A stretch of 64,000 bases of DNA from JANQHO01 sp965218075 (GTDB lineage: Bacteria > Bacteroidota > Bacteroidia > Flavobacteriales > Schleiferiaceae), in assembly GCA_965218075.1 (NCBI GenBank), contig CBDCJZ010000003.1, positions 558,001 to 622,000 on the forward strand. The letters run 5' to 3'. Below the pieces are notes generated by a model, which was given only the letters and a program-made list of their open reading frames with translations, was not told where the DNA came from and searched no databases. This document shows positions 18,374 through 27,209 of this stretch, in pieces. The stretch's first letter is position 1. The number at the start of each line of letters is the position of its first letter. Position numbers and translations under genes: made by a program.

Positions 18374-18798
18374 TTCTTTGGCAGTTTAAAACACATAATA
18401 TAGTAGCCATCCTGTGCATATACATAGCCCAGCTCTCCATTTACCGCTCATTACTATATGCAAAAAAGTTTTGATAAATATTTTGATTATTTTTAGTATC
18501 AATAGACAGGTAACTTAAGAAATCATTCCACTTCCAGAGTGTATTGCCATTAGTGCCATCTACCATCCACAGTATATCTCCAACATTAGTGGCGTTCGTG
18601 CTAAAAAGCACATTGTTACTATAAACTATGGGTTTGATGGTTCCAACCACGATTGAGATTAGGTGACATAGGCACTTTCCAAACCATTTGCAGCTTGGAA
18701 GAATCTTTATTGCCAAACGGATTTACAGGGGGCTCACTAGCTAATGACTCGGGCTTCTCACAAGCCCCAATCATTAAGCTCATTAATAATATTTTCAC
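18370..18798 (-). pseudogene. Truncated beta-propeller lipoprotein, array copy 2
   Basis: Same architecture and same frame breaks as copy 1, from the GTG at 18798 to the TGA overlapping the barrel start. It differs by a few substitutions (VDGTNGNTLW; SLASEPPVNPFGNKDS). Because the breaks are shared, truncation happened before the unit was amplified. Confidence 0.65.
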
Positions 18799-18943
18799 TA
18801 CTGACTTTTATTTTCATCTTTTTAGGGTAAGAAAGAGTAGCCCCCTAATCATCTTTAAAAAGATCAAAAAGCTTTGTCTCTAGTTTATCATTATTTCTCA
18901 TTTTGACTTTAAAACAAAGAGTAAAGAAAATCATTTTTTCTCT

Positions 18944-19600
18944 TTAATCAATTAAAATATCAAATTGTAGTGCTGCTCCCCACGCATTTGTATGTTTTAA
19001 GATTCTATCGCCGCCGTAACGATAGGAATAATGGGGACCAAAGCTAAAAGCAGTTTTAGCTGAAATTTTAAGTTGAACGAGAGCTTGCAACTTAAATGCA
19101 AATAGTAGTTCATCATCTAAACTTATACTACCTAGAGCACGATCATGAAAATACTCTCCAGAAGAGGGGCAGTATGCTAAAAGACCATGGGCACCGATAC
19201 TCGCTCTTAACCTTAAGATCCAATTTTTATTCATCCTTGGTCTATATTCAAATCCTAAGTAATTTGTGAACTCTACTCTATCATAATTATCTAAACTCCT
19301 AATCACATGCTCGGGATCAATTACCTCATCTATGCCATGTAGATACAATTTACAAATGCCTGTTTCGTAAACAATCGAAAAATTTTTGTTAATCACTCTG
19401 TAGCTGATTTCAGCCTTAGTTCCCCACGCTCGATTCAGCCCTCGAATCAGCGAAGATGTATAAGAATAACCATCGGCAAGCTTAACACTGGGGTGTTCTA
19501 AATACTTACCTAATGAAATGGTAACGAGCTGGGCATTCAATCTCCAACTGAAAATGATGAGAAACATCAGGGGTAATAGACTGGTAAAAACCTTTTTCAT
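18944..19600 (-). CDS. Secreted beta-barrel-like protein, array copy 3
   Basis: 218 residues. The signal peptide and the C-terminal third (TAFSFGPHYSYRYGGDRILK through ALQFDILID) match copies 1 and 2. The middle is a different allele: LGKYLEHPSVKLADGYSYTS, ICKLYLHGIDEVIDPEHVIR and CPSSGEYFHDRALGSISLDD replace the corresponding loops. Conserved strands with replaced loops suggest a surface barrel under diversifying pressure or recombination. No family recognised. Confidence 0.7.
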   Translation of the reverse strand: MKKVFTSLLPLMFLIIFSWRLNAQLVTISLGKYLEHPSVKLADGYSYTSSLIRGLNRAWGTKAEISYRVINKNFSIVYETGICKLYLHGIDEVIDPEHVIRSLDNYDRVEFTNYLGFEYRPRMNKNWILRLRASIGAHGLLAYCPSSGEYFHDRALGSISLDDELLFAFKLQALVQLKISAKTAFSFGPHYSYRYGGDRILKHTNAWGAALQFDILID

Positions 19601-20025
19601 TTCTTTGGCAGTTTAAAACACATAATATAGTAGCCATCCTGTGCATATACATAGCCCAGCTCTCCATTTACCGCTCATTACTATATGCAAAAAAGTTTTG
19701 ATAAATATTTTGATTATTTTTAGTATCAATAGACAGGTAACTTAAGAAATCATTCCACTTCCAGAGTGTATTGCCATTAGTGCCATCTACCATCCACAAT
19801 ATATCTCCAACATTAGTGGCGTTCGTGCTAAAAAGCACATTGTTACTATAAACTATGGGTTTGATGGTTCCAACCACGATTGAGATTAGGTGACATAGGC
19901 ACTTTCCAAACCATTTGCAGCTTGGAAGAATCTTTATTGCCAAACGGATTTATAGGGGGCTCACTAGCTAATGACTCGGGCTTCTCACAAGCCCTAATCA
20001 TTAAGCTCATTAATAATATTTTCAC
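19597..20025 (-). pseudogene. Truncated beta-propeller lipoprotein, array copy 3
   Basis: Same frame-broken arrangement as the other copies: signal at 20025 (GTG) with KILLMSLMIRAC, where the residue before Ala-Cys is Arg, weakening the lipobox. The propeller-like segment is VDGTNGNTLWKWNDFLSYLS and the tail GELGYVYAQDGYYIMCF. It ends overlapping the ATG of barrel copy 3. Confidence 0.65.
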
Positions 20026-20170
20026 TACTGACTTTTATTTTCATCTTTTTGGGGTAAGAAAGAGTAGCCCTCTAATCATCTTCAAAAAGATCAAAAAGCT
20101 TTGTCTCTAGTTTACTATTATTTCTCATTTTGACTTTAAAACAAAGAGTAAAGAAAATCATTTTTTCTCT

Positions 20171-20827
20171 TTAATCAATTAAAATATCAAATTGTAGTGC
20201 TGCTCCCCACGCATTTGTATGTTTTAAGATTCTATCGCCGCCGTAACGATAGGAATAATGGGGACCAAAGCTAAAAGCAGTTTTAGCTGAAATTTTAAGT
20301 TGAACGAGAGCTTGCAACTTAAATGCAAATAGTAGTTCATCCTCTGTACGTACACCACCTAGAACACGATCATTAAAATACTCTCCAGAAGAGGGGCAGT
20401 ATGCTAAAAGACCATGGGCACCGATACTCGCTCTTAACCTTAAGATCCAATTTTTATTCATCCTTGGTCTATATTCAAATCCTAAGTAATTTGTGAACTC
20501 TACTCTATCATAATCATCTAAACTCCTAATCACATGCTCGGGATCAATTATCTCATCTATGCTATGTAGATACAATTTACAAATGCCCGTTTCGTAAACA
20601 ATCGAAAAATTTTTGTTAATCACTCTGTAGCTGATTTCAGCCTTAGTTCCCCACGCTCGATCCAGCCCTCGATACAGCGAAGGTGTATAAGAATAATCAT
20701 CGGCAAGCTTAACACTGGGGTGTTCCAAATACTTACCTAATGAAATGGTAACGAGCTGGGCGTTCAATCTCCAACTGAAAATGATGAGAAACATCAGGGA
20801 TAATAGACTGGTAAAAACCTTTTTCAT
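20171..20827 (-). CDS. Secreted beta-barrel-like protein, array copy 4
   Basis: 218 residues, very close to copy 3. Differences cluster in SYTPSLYRGLDRAWG, LYLHSIDEIIDPEHVIRSLD and GEYFNDRVLGGVRTEDELL, again between strand-like segments. The N-terminal SLLSLMFLIIF has one change from the other copies. It is preceded not by the short truncated lipoprotein but by the longer gene at 20824-21507, so this unit probably keeps the original array edge. Its ATG overlaps the TGA of that gene's tail. Confidence 0.7.
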   Translation of the reverse strand: MKKVFTSLLSLMFLIIFSWRLNAQLVTISLGKYLEHPSVKLADDYSYTPSLYRGLDRAWGTKAEISYRVINKNFSIVYETGICKLYLHSIDEIIDPEHVIRSLDDYDRVEFTNYLGFEYRPRMNKNWILRLRASIGAHGLLAYCPSSGEYFNDRVLGGVRTEDELLFAFKLQALVQLKISAKTAFSFGPHYSYRYGGDRILKHTNAWGAALQFDILID

Positions 20828-21507
20828 TTCTCTGGCAGTTTAAAACACATAATATAGTAGCCATCCTGTGCATATACATAGCCCAGCTCTCCATTTACCG
20901 CTACCCCACTATCAAAGCGATTATCTTCAGAGTTGGGCGATTCTTCATTCCATATTATCTCTACCAGTGGAGGTGTTTACCGCATATAAGTTGCTCGAAG
21001 CCGTATAATACACTATCCCATCATGGAAAACCATATGAGAAGGAGGAAAAAGGGTTAAAGGCTTTAACCCATTGGCTATCATATCCTCTCGGTCTGCATT
21101 TTCCAGATACAGATAAAGGCTATCGTGCCCCATATTAGATACTTCTTCTTCACCCGTGTACATTACGCTTCTTTCGGGACCAATTATCACACGGTCTATT
21201 TTGATATCCCATTCATTACCATAATCAGATTCCAGTATACCTATACGTGAATAAGAGTCGTATGCATCATCTAGGTACCTTGCTTGGGTAGTTATTTCCC
21301 TATGAGGTTCCATATCGATCCAGTCCCATTCGGTCATTAATTCTATAGATGACTCATCAGGTAGAAAAAAGCTTACTTTCTCTTCCAACTGATAATATTC
21401 AGAGTACATTACAGTTTCGGGAATAAAATCACTTTGGGCTTTGAGCGTAAAAGCAACTAAACTCAAAAGAAAAATCACTAGATAATAGCTTGTGGTTTTA
21501 CTTTCAT
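20824..21507 (-). pseudogene. Secreted propeller-type protein, frameshifted (edge of the array)
   Basis: An open frame from 21478 (GTG) encodes a signal peptide (VIFLLSLVAFTLKAQ) and about 160 residues, including VSFFLPDESSIELMTEWDW and MVFHDGIVYYTASSNLYAVN, then runs out at 20945. The next frame carries on sensibly with VEIIWNEESPNSEDN and AVNGELGYVYAQDGYYIMCF to the TGA at 20824, so one frameshift separates them. A second likely frameshift near 21478 separates an ATG at 21507 (MKVKPQAII) from the signal peptide. The YAVNTSTG and GYVYAQDGYY words suggest a PQQ-like propeller end. It could be a sequencing artefact; two breaks make decay more likely. Confidence 0.55.
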
Positions 21508-21624
21508 TATATTATAGTTTTCCGTTAGTTAAGAGGCATAAAACAAAATGCGCCAACGAACAACTGTATGGCTTTTTACTACACAAATTTAAGCATTAAT
21601 TATAATTTCAAGCATTAAAATCTG

Positions 21625-22011
21625 TTATTGGGCTGATTTTAAGGAATCAATTTCGTCTTTTAACTGCTCGACCTCACTTTGAGCGATATTCAAAGCTTTT
21701 TCTGTTTGGTCTTTTGATTTCTGTAGACTGTTTAACTGGAAAGTTTTTTCATTTATAGCGTGGTCTTTCTTTTTAATGTCATCTTCTAAAGATTTGATGT
21801 GATCCTTGAGTCCTGTAATTTCACGGTTGAGGCTATTGAGAGTCACCATGCTATAAAGAATGTAAATGAGGAATCCAAAGGAGAAAATGAGATTCTTCCA
21901 GAAAATATTTTGAGAGCTGTTACTAAAAAACATCATAAAGAGAACTATCAAAATAATGATTATTCCCATTGATAGCGTGATAATTTCAAGTTGTTTTCGG
22001 TTTAGATTCAT
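21625..22011 (-). CDS. Small membrane protein with two TM helices and a coiled coil
   Basis: 129 residues from MNLNRKQLEIITL. Two hydrophobic helices (about residues 8-30 LSMGIIIILIVLFMMFF and 37-57 NLIFSFGFLIYILYSMV) are followed by about 70 residues of heptad-rich coiled coil (GLKDHIKSLEDDIKKKDHAI, then VEQLKDEIDSLKSAQ). No enzyme motif. Similar short TM plus coiled-coil proteins are common and unassigned in Bacteroidota. It stands alone, with about 180 bp on its right side before paaE. Confidence 0.55.
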   Translation of the reverse strand: MNLNRKQLEIITLSMGIIIILIVLFMMFFSNSSQNIFWKNLIFSFGFLIYILYSMVTLNSLNREITGLKDHIKSLEDDIKKKDHAINEKTFQLNSLQKSKDQTEKALNIAQSEVEQLKDEIDSLKSAQ

Positions 22012-22199
22012 AGCAGTCAAGATCGATTTTATTAGGTCTGCTTAAAAATATTATTTTCAAGCAGAATATAAGATCAAATTATTTTTGATTGAGATAAATA
22101 TTTTTAACCTTACCATTTAGGTTTGGTCTTGAGATCATCTCAAAACCCCGTCTGGACATCGAATACTCGGCATAAAGATATAATTTTAGGGCGAGAAAT

Positions 22200-23345
22200 T
22201 TATTCATCGTAACTCACTATTAACCTTTTGCTAGTAGGGTGGCTTTGACAGGTTAAAATGTACCCATCCTTCACCTCATCATCTTTCAAGGCGTAGTTCA
22301 TTTTCATTTCCACAGAGCCTTCCAGTACTTTAGCTCGACAGGTGCAACAGACTGCTCCTTTACAAGCATAAGGAACATCTACGTCAGCGTTCAAGGCTCC
22401 ATCTAAAACAGAATCCCCGTCAGAACTGATTGTAAAATGGGTTTCTTCACCATCGAGGATTACTGTAACGTCAGACATTATCTCACCATCCTTTTTATCA
22501 AATGTCGCTTTGACTTTATGGACTGTGCTTTGAGTAGGAGAGGTAAATAGTTCACAATGAATTTTGGATTTGTGAACCCCGATTTTTTGTAGGGTATCAC
22601 TTACACAGTTCATCATAGGTTCAGGTCCGCAGAGAAGAAACTCATCCACTTCATTGGCATCAAAAAAAAATTCTGAAAAGCAAATACATTTAACCTCATC
22701 TATACGGCCCTTCAAATAGTCTGTTCCCTGGTCCTCACAGCTCAGTATATGATGTACTCCCAAGCGATTCATGTATTTGTTTTTCAGCCCGTCAATCTTG
22801 TTTCTGAATATAATAGAATAGCTGGTTTTATTACCGTAAAAAAGCGTGAAAGTGCTTTTCAGCTCTACTTCCAGAACCGATTTCATAATGGAATAAATTG
22901 GTGTAATACCCGAACCAGCCGCAAAGGCCACATAATCTTTCTTTTGATTAGAGTTCAACTCAGTATGAAAATTACCCTCAGGAGTCATTACCTCTATTTC
23001 AGTGCCAACCTTTAATTTTTCGCTAGCCCAGCTTGAAAATTTACCCTTTTCAACTTTCTTAATAGCCACCCTTAATTCATCATCTAGCGGGCTGGAGCAT
23101 AAGCTGTAATTTCTGCGAACCTTTTCTCCTTCAATTTCCATTTCCAAAGTCAGATACTGACCTGGAATAAAGCGATAATCTTTTTCCAGTTCAGTTGGAA
23201 TCTCAAAAGCGATCGACATGCAGTGTTCTGTTTCACGAATAATATCGCTAATCCTTAAGGTATGAAACTTAGGCATACCTTGTTTTTTTTCGTTTAAAAA
23301 AAGAGATTTTTTAACAGAGGTTGTTTTCTTAAAAAGTCTCGACAT
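22200..23345 (-). CDS. paaE: Phenylacetyl-CoA epoxidase reductase subunit (PaaE)
   Basis: Passes electrons from NADPH to the PaaABC(D) oxygenase that makes ring-1,2-epoxyphenylacetyl-CoA. Domain order is that of class IA ferredoxin reductases: FAD domain (RRNYSLCSSP, the RxYS motif), NAD(P) domain (AFAAGSGITPIYSIM; LCGPEPMM), then a C-terminal plant-type 2Fe-2S domain with CKGAVCCTCRAKV and a late Cys in LTCQSHP. 381 residues as drawn. Homologues usually begin at the equivalent of MPKFHTLRISDI (23276), so the first 23 residues may not be translated. It is divergent from the paaAB fusion, which supports the assignment. Confidence 0.88.
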   Translation of the reverse strand: MSRLFKKTTSVKKSLFLNEKKQGMPKFHTLRISDIIRETEHCMSIAFEIPTELEKDYRFIPGQYLTLEMEIEGEKVRRNYSLCSSPLDDELRVAIKKVEKGKFSSWASEKLKVGTEIEVMTPEGNFHTELNSNQKKDYVAFAAGSGITPIYSIMKSVLEVELKSTFTLFYGNKTSYSIIFRNKIDGLKNKYMNRLGVHHILSCEDQGTDYLKGRIDEVKCICFSEFFFDANEVDEFLLCGPEPMMNCVSDTLQKIGVHKSKIHCELFTSPTQSTVHKVKATFDKKDGEIMSDVTVILDGEETHFTISSDGDSVLDGALNADVDVPYACKGAVCCTCRAKVLEGSVEMKMNYALKDDEVKDGYILTCQSHPTSKRLIVSYDE

Positions 23346-23428
23346 GGTTTAAATTAGTTTCAGTAAAAGTAAACCTCAAGATAAAAAGGAACAACCACTT
23401 AGAAGTATATGATTTAACAATCGATAAT

Positions 23429-23436
23429 TACCTTTG
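23429..23436 (+). promoter_or_regulatory. -7 box of the paaAB promoter
   Basis: TACCTTTG, a perfect TAnnTTTG, 26 bp before the paaA ATG. No well-placed TTG -33 element. The same octamer is used in front of the TPP riboswitch. Confidence 0.45.
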
Positions 23437-23462
23437 TAAGCAATCGGCAAAAATCAACAACT

Positions 23463-24722
23463 ATGACGAAGGATTTAAGCTTGGAAGAGCAGTTTCAGCA
23501 ATATGTAGATGCTGAAAATAAGGTAGAGCTAAAAGACTGGATACCAGAAAAATACCGAAAAACTCTAATACGCCAGATTAGTCAACATGCTCACTCTGAA
23601 GTAATAGGAATGTTACTTGAGACCAACTGGATTACACGAGCGCCTTCTCTGCGCCGAAAAGTAGCTCTATTAGCTAAAGTTCAAGATGAGGCAGGACATG
23701 GGCTTTACCTTTACTCAGCAACTGAAACACTTGGAGCTGACCGTCAGGATTTGGTAAAAGACTTTTTAAGTGGAAAATCCAAATATTCCAGCATATTTAA
23801 CTACCCCACTTTAACATGGGCCGACATAGGCACTATTGGCTGGCTGGTAGATGGTGCAGCTATTGCTAATCAAGTAATGCTGTCCCGGACTTCTTACGGA
23901 CCTTATGCCCGTGCTATGGCGCGTATTTGCAAAGAAGAAAGTTTTCATCAGCGCCAAGGATATGAAATTATGCTTACCATGACACGAGGTATGAAAATCC
24001 AAAAGGAAATGGCCCAAGATGCCTTAAACCGCTGGTGGTGGCCTTCCTTGATGATGTTTGGCCCCACCGATGATAACTCACCCAATTCTGCTTTGAGCAT
24101 AAAATGGAAAATTAAACGCAAATCTAACGATGAATTGCGACAGGAATTTGTTGATAAAACCGTTTCTCAAGCCGATTTTTTAGGGCTAAGCATTCCCGAT
24201 CCTGAACTAAAATGGAACGAAAAAAGAAATCATTATGATTTTGGCGAAATTAATTGGGAAGAGTTTTACAATGTAATTGCTGGAAACGGCAAATGCAATA
24301 AACAGCGCATGAATGTTTGCAACAAAGCCCATGCAAATGGTGAATGGATAAGAGAGGCCGCTAATGCCTATGTCCATAAGCAAATAGAACAAGCAAAATG
24401 TGGCATAGAAAAGGAATTTACAAAAAATATGCTTGAAAAAAAAGACAATTGGAAAATCTGGGAAGTATTTATACGGTCCCGAAATGGTTTGAGCCATAAA
24501 CACGTAGGTAGTATTCACGCCTCTGATGCTCAAATGGCTATTAAAAATTCCCGAGATGTATATACTCGTAGAGGTGAGGGTATCAGCATTTGGGTAGCGG
24601 AGTCCAAAGTCATTACCGCCTCCAGCCACGATGAAAAAGAATCCCTATTTGCACCAGCAGATGATAAAGTGTATCGTCACCCTACCTTTTATAACATACC
24701 AGGTGAAGTGGAGAATATCTAA
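23463..24722 (+). CDS. paaA: Phenylacetyl-CoA epoxidase PaaA-PaaB fusion
   Basis: A single 419-codon frame covers two normally separate proteins. Residues 1 to about 320 are PaaA, the di-iron catalytic subunit, with ligand motifs EAGH (Glu76, His79) and KEESFHQRQG (Glu158/159, His162). Residues from about 328 are PaaB in full: WEVFIRSRNGLSHKHVGSIH, DVYTRRGEGISIWV, DDKVYRHPTFYNIPGEV. In the relatives I know, these are two genes of about 310-330 and 95 codons. An in-frame ATG at 24429 (codon 323, MLEKKDNWKIWEVF) with AAAGGA upstream may be the old paaB start, so a lost paaA stop codon is the simplest origin. Free PaaB could still be made from it. Confidence 0.88.
   Translation: MTKDLSLEEQFQQYVDAENKVELKDWIPEKYRKTLIRQISQHAHSEVIGMLLETNWITRAPSLRRKVALLAKVQDEAGHGLYLYSATETLGADRQDLVKDFLSGKSKYSSIFNYPTLTWADIGTIGWLVDGAAIANQVMLSRTSYGPYARAMARICKEESFHQRQGYEIMLTMTRGMKIQKEMAQDALNRWWWPSLMMFGPTDDNSPNSALSIKWKIKRKSNDELRQEFVDKTVSQADFLGLSIPDPELKWNEKRNHYDFGEINWEEFYNVIAGNGKCNKQRMNVCNKAHANGEWIREAANAYVHKQIEQAKCGIEKEFTKNMLEKKDNWKIWEVFIRSRNGLSHKHVGSIHASDAQMAIKNSRDVYTRRGEGISIWVAESKVITASSHDEKESLFAPADDKVYRHPTFYNIPGEVENI
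24429..24722 (+). other. paaB: PaaB portion of the fusion, possibly also translated alone
   Basis: 97 codons from an internal ATG, the full usual length of PaaB, which bridges the PaaAC heterodimers. AAAGGA lies about 12 nt upstream. Bacteroidota rely little on Shine-Dalgarno pairing, so independent initiation is only a possibility. Confidence 0.5.
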
Positions 24723-25099
24723 AAATATAAAATTTTGATTAACTTCAACTTTATTTCATTTTTCAAATTCTACTAATCGTTCTACGGCTCAGCCATCATT
24801 AAACCAAGGGACCTAACATAATATATAGTAAGAGAACTTCTCATGTTTTTCGAGTAATGGAGAAAACTAATTTAGATGCTGATTTTTAAAACTATTGACA
24901 CCTTATCCCACAAAGTTAAAAGGTGAAGGAATTATAGGGACAATATTAGGACTTAATATATCTGAATGTCGTTTGGCAAAATGCAAAAATTCTGGACAAA
25001 AGAAAAGGGGAATAAATATCTCAGATGATAAATGTGGATCGTAATTCTCTGTTAAAGACTTGATTTTTCTAAACATAGATGAATTTGGATCTCTATAAT
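24723..25099. other. Decayed DNA after paaAB
   Basis: 24723-24900 shows nothing. On the minus strand 25133-24903 is open for 76 codons (EKEKSVIDIKNYRDPNSSMF, LSSEIFIPLFFCPEFLHFAK). It lies directly 3' of the methyltransferase remnant and could be its continuation or another fragment; I cannot assign it. Confidence 0.35.
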
Positions 25100-25800
25100 T
25101 TTTAATGTCTATAACTGATTTTTCTTTTTCCATAGCTGCCCAAAGTTCTTTGACCGTAGCTGGATTTATTTGTAAACTCTGGCGGTAAATTATTTGTTGA
25201 ATAAGACCGTTTTTCTGAATATTAAATTTATATTTATTACTCTTTAAGAGTAAAATCTAGGATGACATCATGCTTGCGTCCAAACCATCTTTTGCTAATG
25301 CCTCCCGTTCTGTAACTCCATATAATTTCATTTCTAAAATTCGCTATTCCAAAGATGCCATCTACAATTATCTTTATATAATGGCTTACAGTCTGGTCAT
25401 AGTGGTAATAAATAGACCCCGTATTCTTGAGTATCTGCCATATAAATAAGGTAAGCCAGTAGTTTCCTATTCTCAGACGTCATGCTTTCTATAGGTTCCA
25501 TCCATGGTTTCAAGAACTTTTTAACTACTCCAGATACCTTCTCCCTATTCTCTTCTAAATTTTCTTTAAAATGCAAAAGCATTTGCTTTGTTTGACTTGT
25601 TGTAAATCCACATATCGGAAAATGCTTTTTGCTGAGCAGCCTTTTCCCCTACCCTTATGTCATATTGTAAATACGAGTGGAATTAAAAGGAGAGTCTAAA
25701 TAGATAAGGTCTATTTTTACACCCCGATCAATAAGTTTTGTATGGTCTACTTTACAATTAGAGCTATAAAATATGTATAAAGTCATGTTTTGATTGTGTG
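25100..25800 (-). pseudogene. Broken site-specific DNA adenine methyltransferase (type III Mod-like), copy A
   Basis: Minus-strand fragments in several frames line up along the N-terminal half of a beta-class MTase. KLIDRGVKIDLIYLDSPFNS is the DPPF/Y motif region with Pro changed to Ser, then AAQQKAFSDMWIYN, then NLEENREKVSGVVKKFLKPW, MTSENRKLLAYLIYMADT and NFRNEIIWSYRTGGISKRWF. The characteristic FRNEI(I)W.Y.(T/S)GG.SK..F.RKHD.I string is complete. At least three frameshifts/stops, plus the altered catalytic motif, mean it is dead. No restriction partner was seen. Confidence 0.75.
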
Positions 25801-25849
25801 TAGCTAAATTATTTCTATAGAATTTAGCATAAAATCATCCTGTTTAATG

Positions 25850-26725
25850 TGTTGAAGAACATTTGGTTTTTGCAAGTATTCCTAAATTATTATATTTATA
25901 AGCAAACTCCATGAGATAACCATCTAAGTGCTTAGTGCTTACATATTGATAAATACTCTAAATCCCTCTTTTCACAATAGACCAGAACGCCTCTATTGTT
26001 TTTGCATGAAATATCATCAGTGCAAAATCTTTTCTTTATGCTTAATGATTTTATGATACCATATAATCATTAATGCCTCTATATGATGGGATTCTCATCT
26101 GTTACGAGTGTGCTTTTATTCCAATCCATATACACCCCTATCATTTTATCAATTTCATATTTATTAGGATTATCTGTCTTTTCAGCATGTACAATCTTTA
26201 TCTCTGTACCATTCCTAGCACAGAAGTATTTTCACCTCCCCTACCTCTTTTATTGAAAGTGTCTTTCTCGTAATTCAGTCTTTCTAACATTGCTTTTACG
26301 TGGCTTGCCACCTACGTAGGTCTCGTCCATTTCTATAACTCCTTTCAATAACTTACCATCACCTTTCATATTCGGCATATTCTCATCCCCCTATGCGAAG
26401 CAGTGGATTTATGTAATCCACAATCTCTAGCTAATTGAGTACTGACTTGTCTTTGCATTTAATATAAGGTTGATAGCTAAAAAACCACTTTTGTAAAAGG
26501 CATTTTTGTTCGATGAAATATAGTTGCCTATTGAAACTCTAAAGCACTTACAACAGTTATAGTTTTGGCAATTATACCGGTCGTCTTGTCTTTTTGTTTA
26601 ATCTTTTTGCATCGTCCCACAATAAGGGAAAATTGGCTTCTCTCTCCCATTTTATACTCTCTAAATGATTTATGTAACTTTACTCTGTTGGAAACTTTTT
26701 GAGCAATTTAAATGTATCCATTCCT
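25850..26725 (-). mobile_element. Decayed IS1595-family transposase, copy A
   Basis: It starts at 26721 with MDTFKLLKKFPTELSYINHL and KWEREANFPL (weak zinc-ribbon). It includes the catalytic segment GVIEMDETYVGGKPRKSNVR (near 26350-26290), typical of ISXO2-like/IS1595 DDE transposases (G-[IV]-[IV]-E-x-DET-[YF]-[VI]-GGK), then KTELREDTFNKRGRGE. Stops and frameshifts throughout. The same sequence recurs at 62150-63040. It sits immediately upstream (minus strand) of the dead methyltransferase in both places. Confidence 0.75.
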
Positions 26726-27180
26726 TGTTTTGTTTTATAATATAAAATAAAGATAAGATCAAGTCTTTAACAAAGAATTACGAAGAGAAATTTTAAATAC
26801 TTGTTTTATCTGAATACTTTGAAATATGAAAACATAGCAATAGCTCCATATTCTCGTATTCAGAAACAATAAAAAGTGTTACAATTAGAAAGTTCGCATA
26901 AATTTGTAAAAAGGACATGGAGAACTCAGAGGTAGAATTTTATAGCAATTTGAATATGCTTAAGTTTAAGGATTTCGTTCTAGTTGAATTTAACGGCAAT
27001 AATTCCGCTTATTGTAAGGTTTTAGAGGAGGTGAGTCCTTAATAATAGAAGAACTAGAAATACTGAATATTCTTGTACTAGAAAAATCATTAAATTTCAC
27101 AAAATAATATAAAACTGTCTCTAACATAACACAAGGCTTGGTGTAAGGACTGGTAACGTGCAACCCAAAGGTGTAGTGTT
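26726..27180. other. Intergenic stretch before paaC
   Basis: AT-rich. One 42-codon plus-strand frame starting at 26922 or nearby (MENSEVEFYSNLNMLKFKDF) ends in tandem stops and matches nothing I know. No part of a paa gene could be read here. Confidence 0.3.
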
Positions 27181-27182
27181 TC

Positions 27183-27190
27183 TAAATTTG
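27183..27190 (+). promoter_or_regulatory. -7 box in front of paaC
   Basis: TAAATTTG 20 bp before the paaC ATG fits TAnnTTTG. It suggests that paaC is now transcribed on its own, since 2.5 kb of dead DNA separates it from paaAB. No clear -33 TTG. Confidence 0.4.
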
Positions 27191-27209
27191 CCACTACCAC
27201 AAAGTGTGA

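Larger units (their letters stand above)
16510..20930 (-). repeat. Tandem array of four ~1.2 kb units (barrel gene plus truncated propeller gene)
   Basis: Equivalent points recur at 16550, 17747, 18944 and 20171, giving periods of 1197, 1197 and 1227 bp. Each unit carries, on the minus strand, a truncated lipoprotein reading frame followed by an intact 208-218 codon barrel-like gene whose ATG overlaps the lipoprotein TGA. Long stretches are identical between units, for example the leader ending cagtttaaaacacataatat. The fourth copy is preceded by a different, longer lipoprotein gene (20824-21507) that shares only the last part of the unit. Confidence 0.9.

Noticed and set aside
16510..20930. 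CRISPR-like or satellite array, because of regular repeat spacing
   Set aside because: The repeat unit is 1.2 kb and contains whole genes; there are no short direct repeats with unique spacers, so it is a tandem gene duplication.
25250..26900. Active restriction-modification system
   Set aside because: The methyltransferase has a DPPF-type motif changed to DSPF plus frameshifts, and no endonuclase partner is present.
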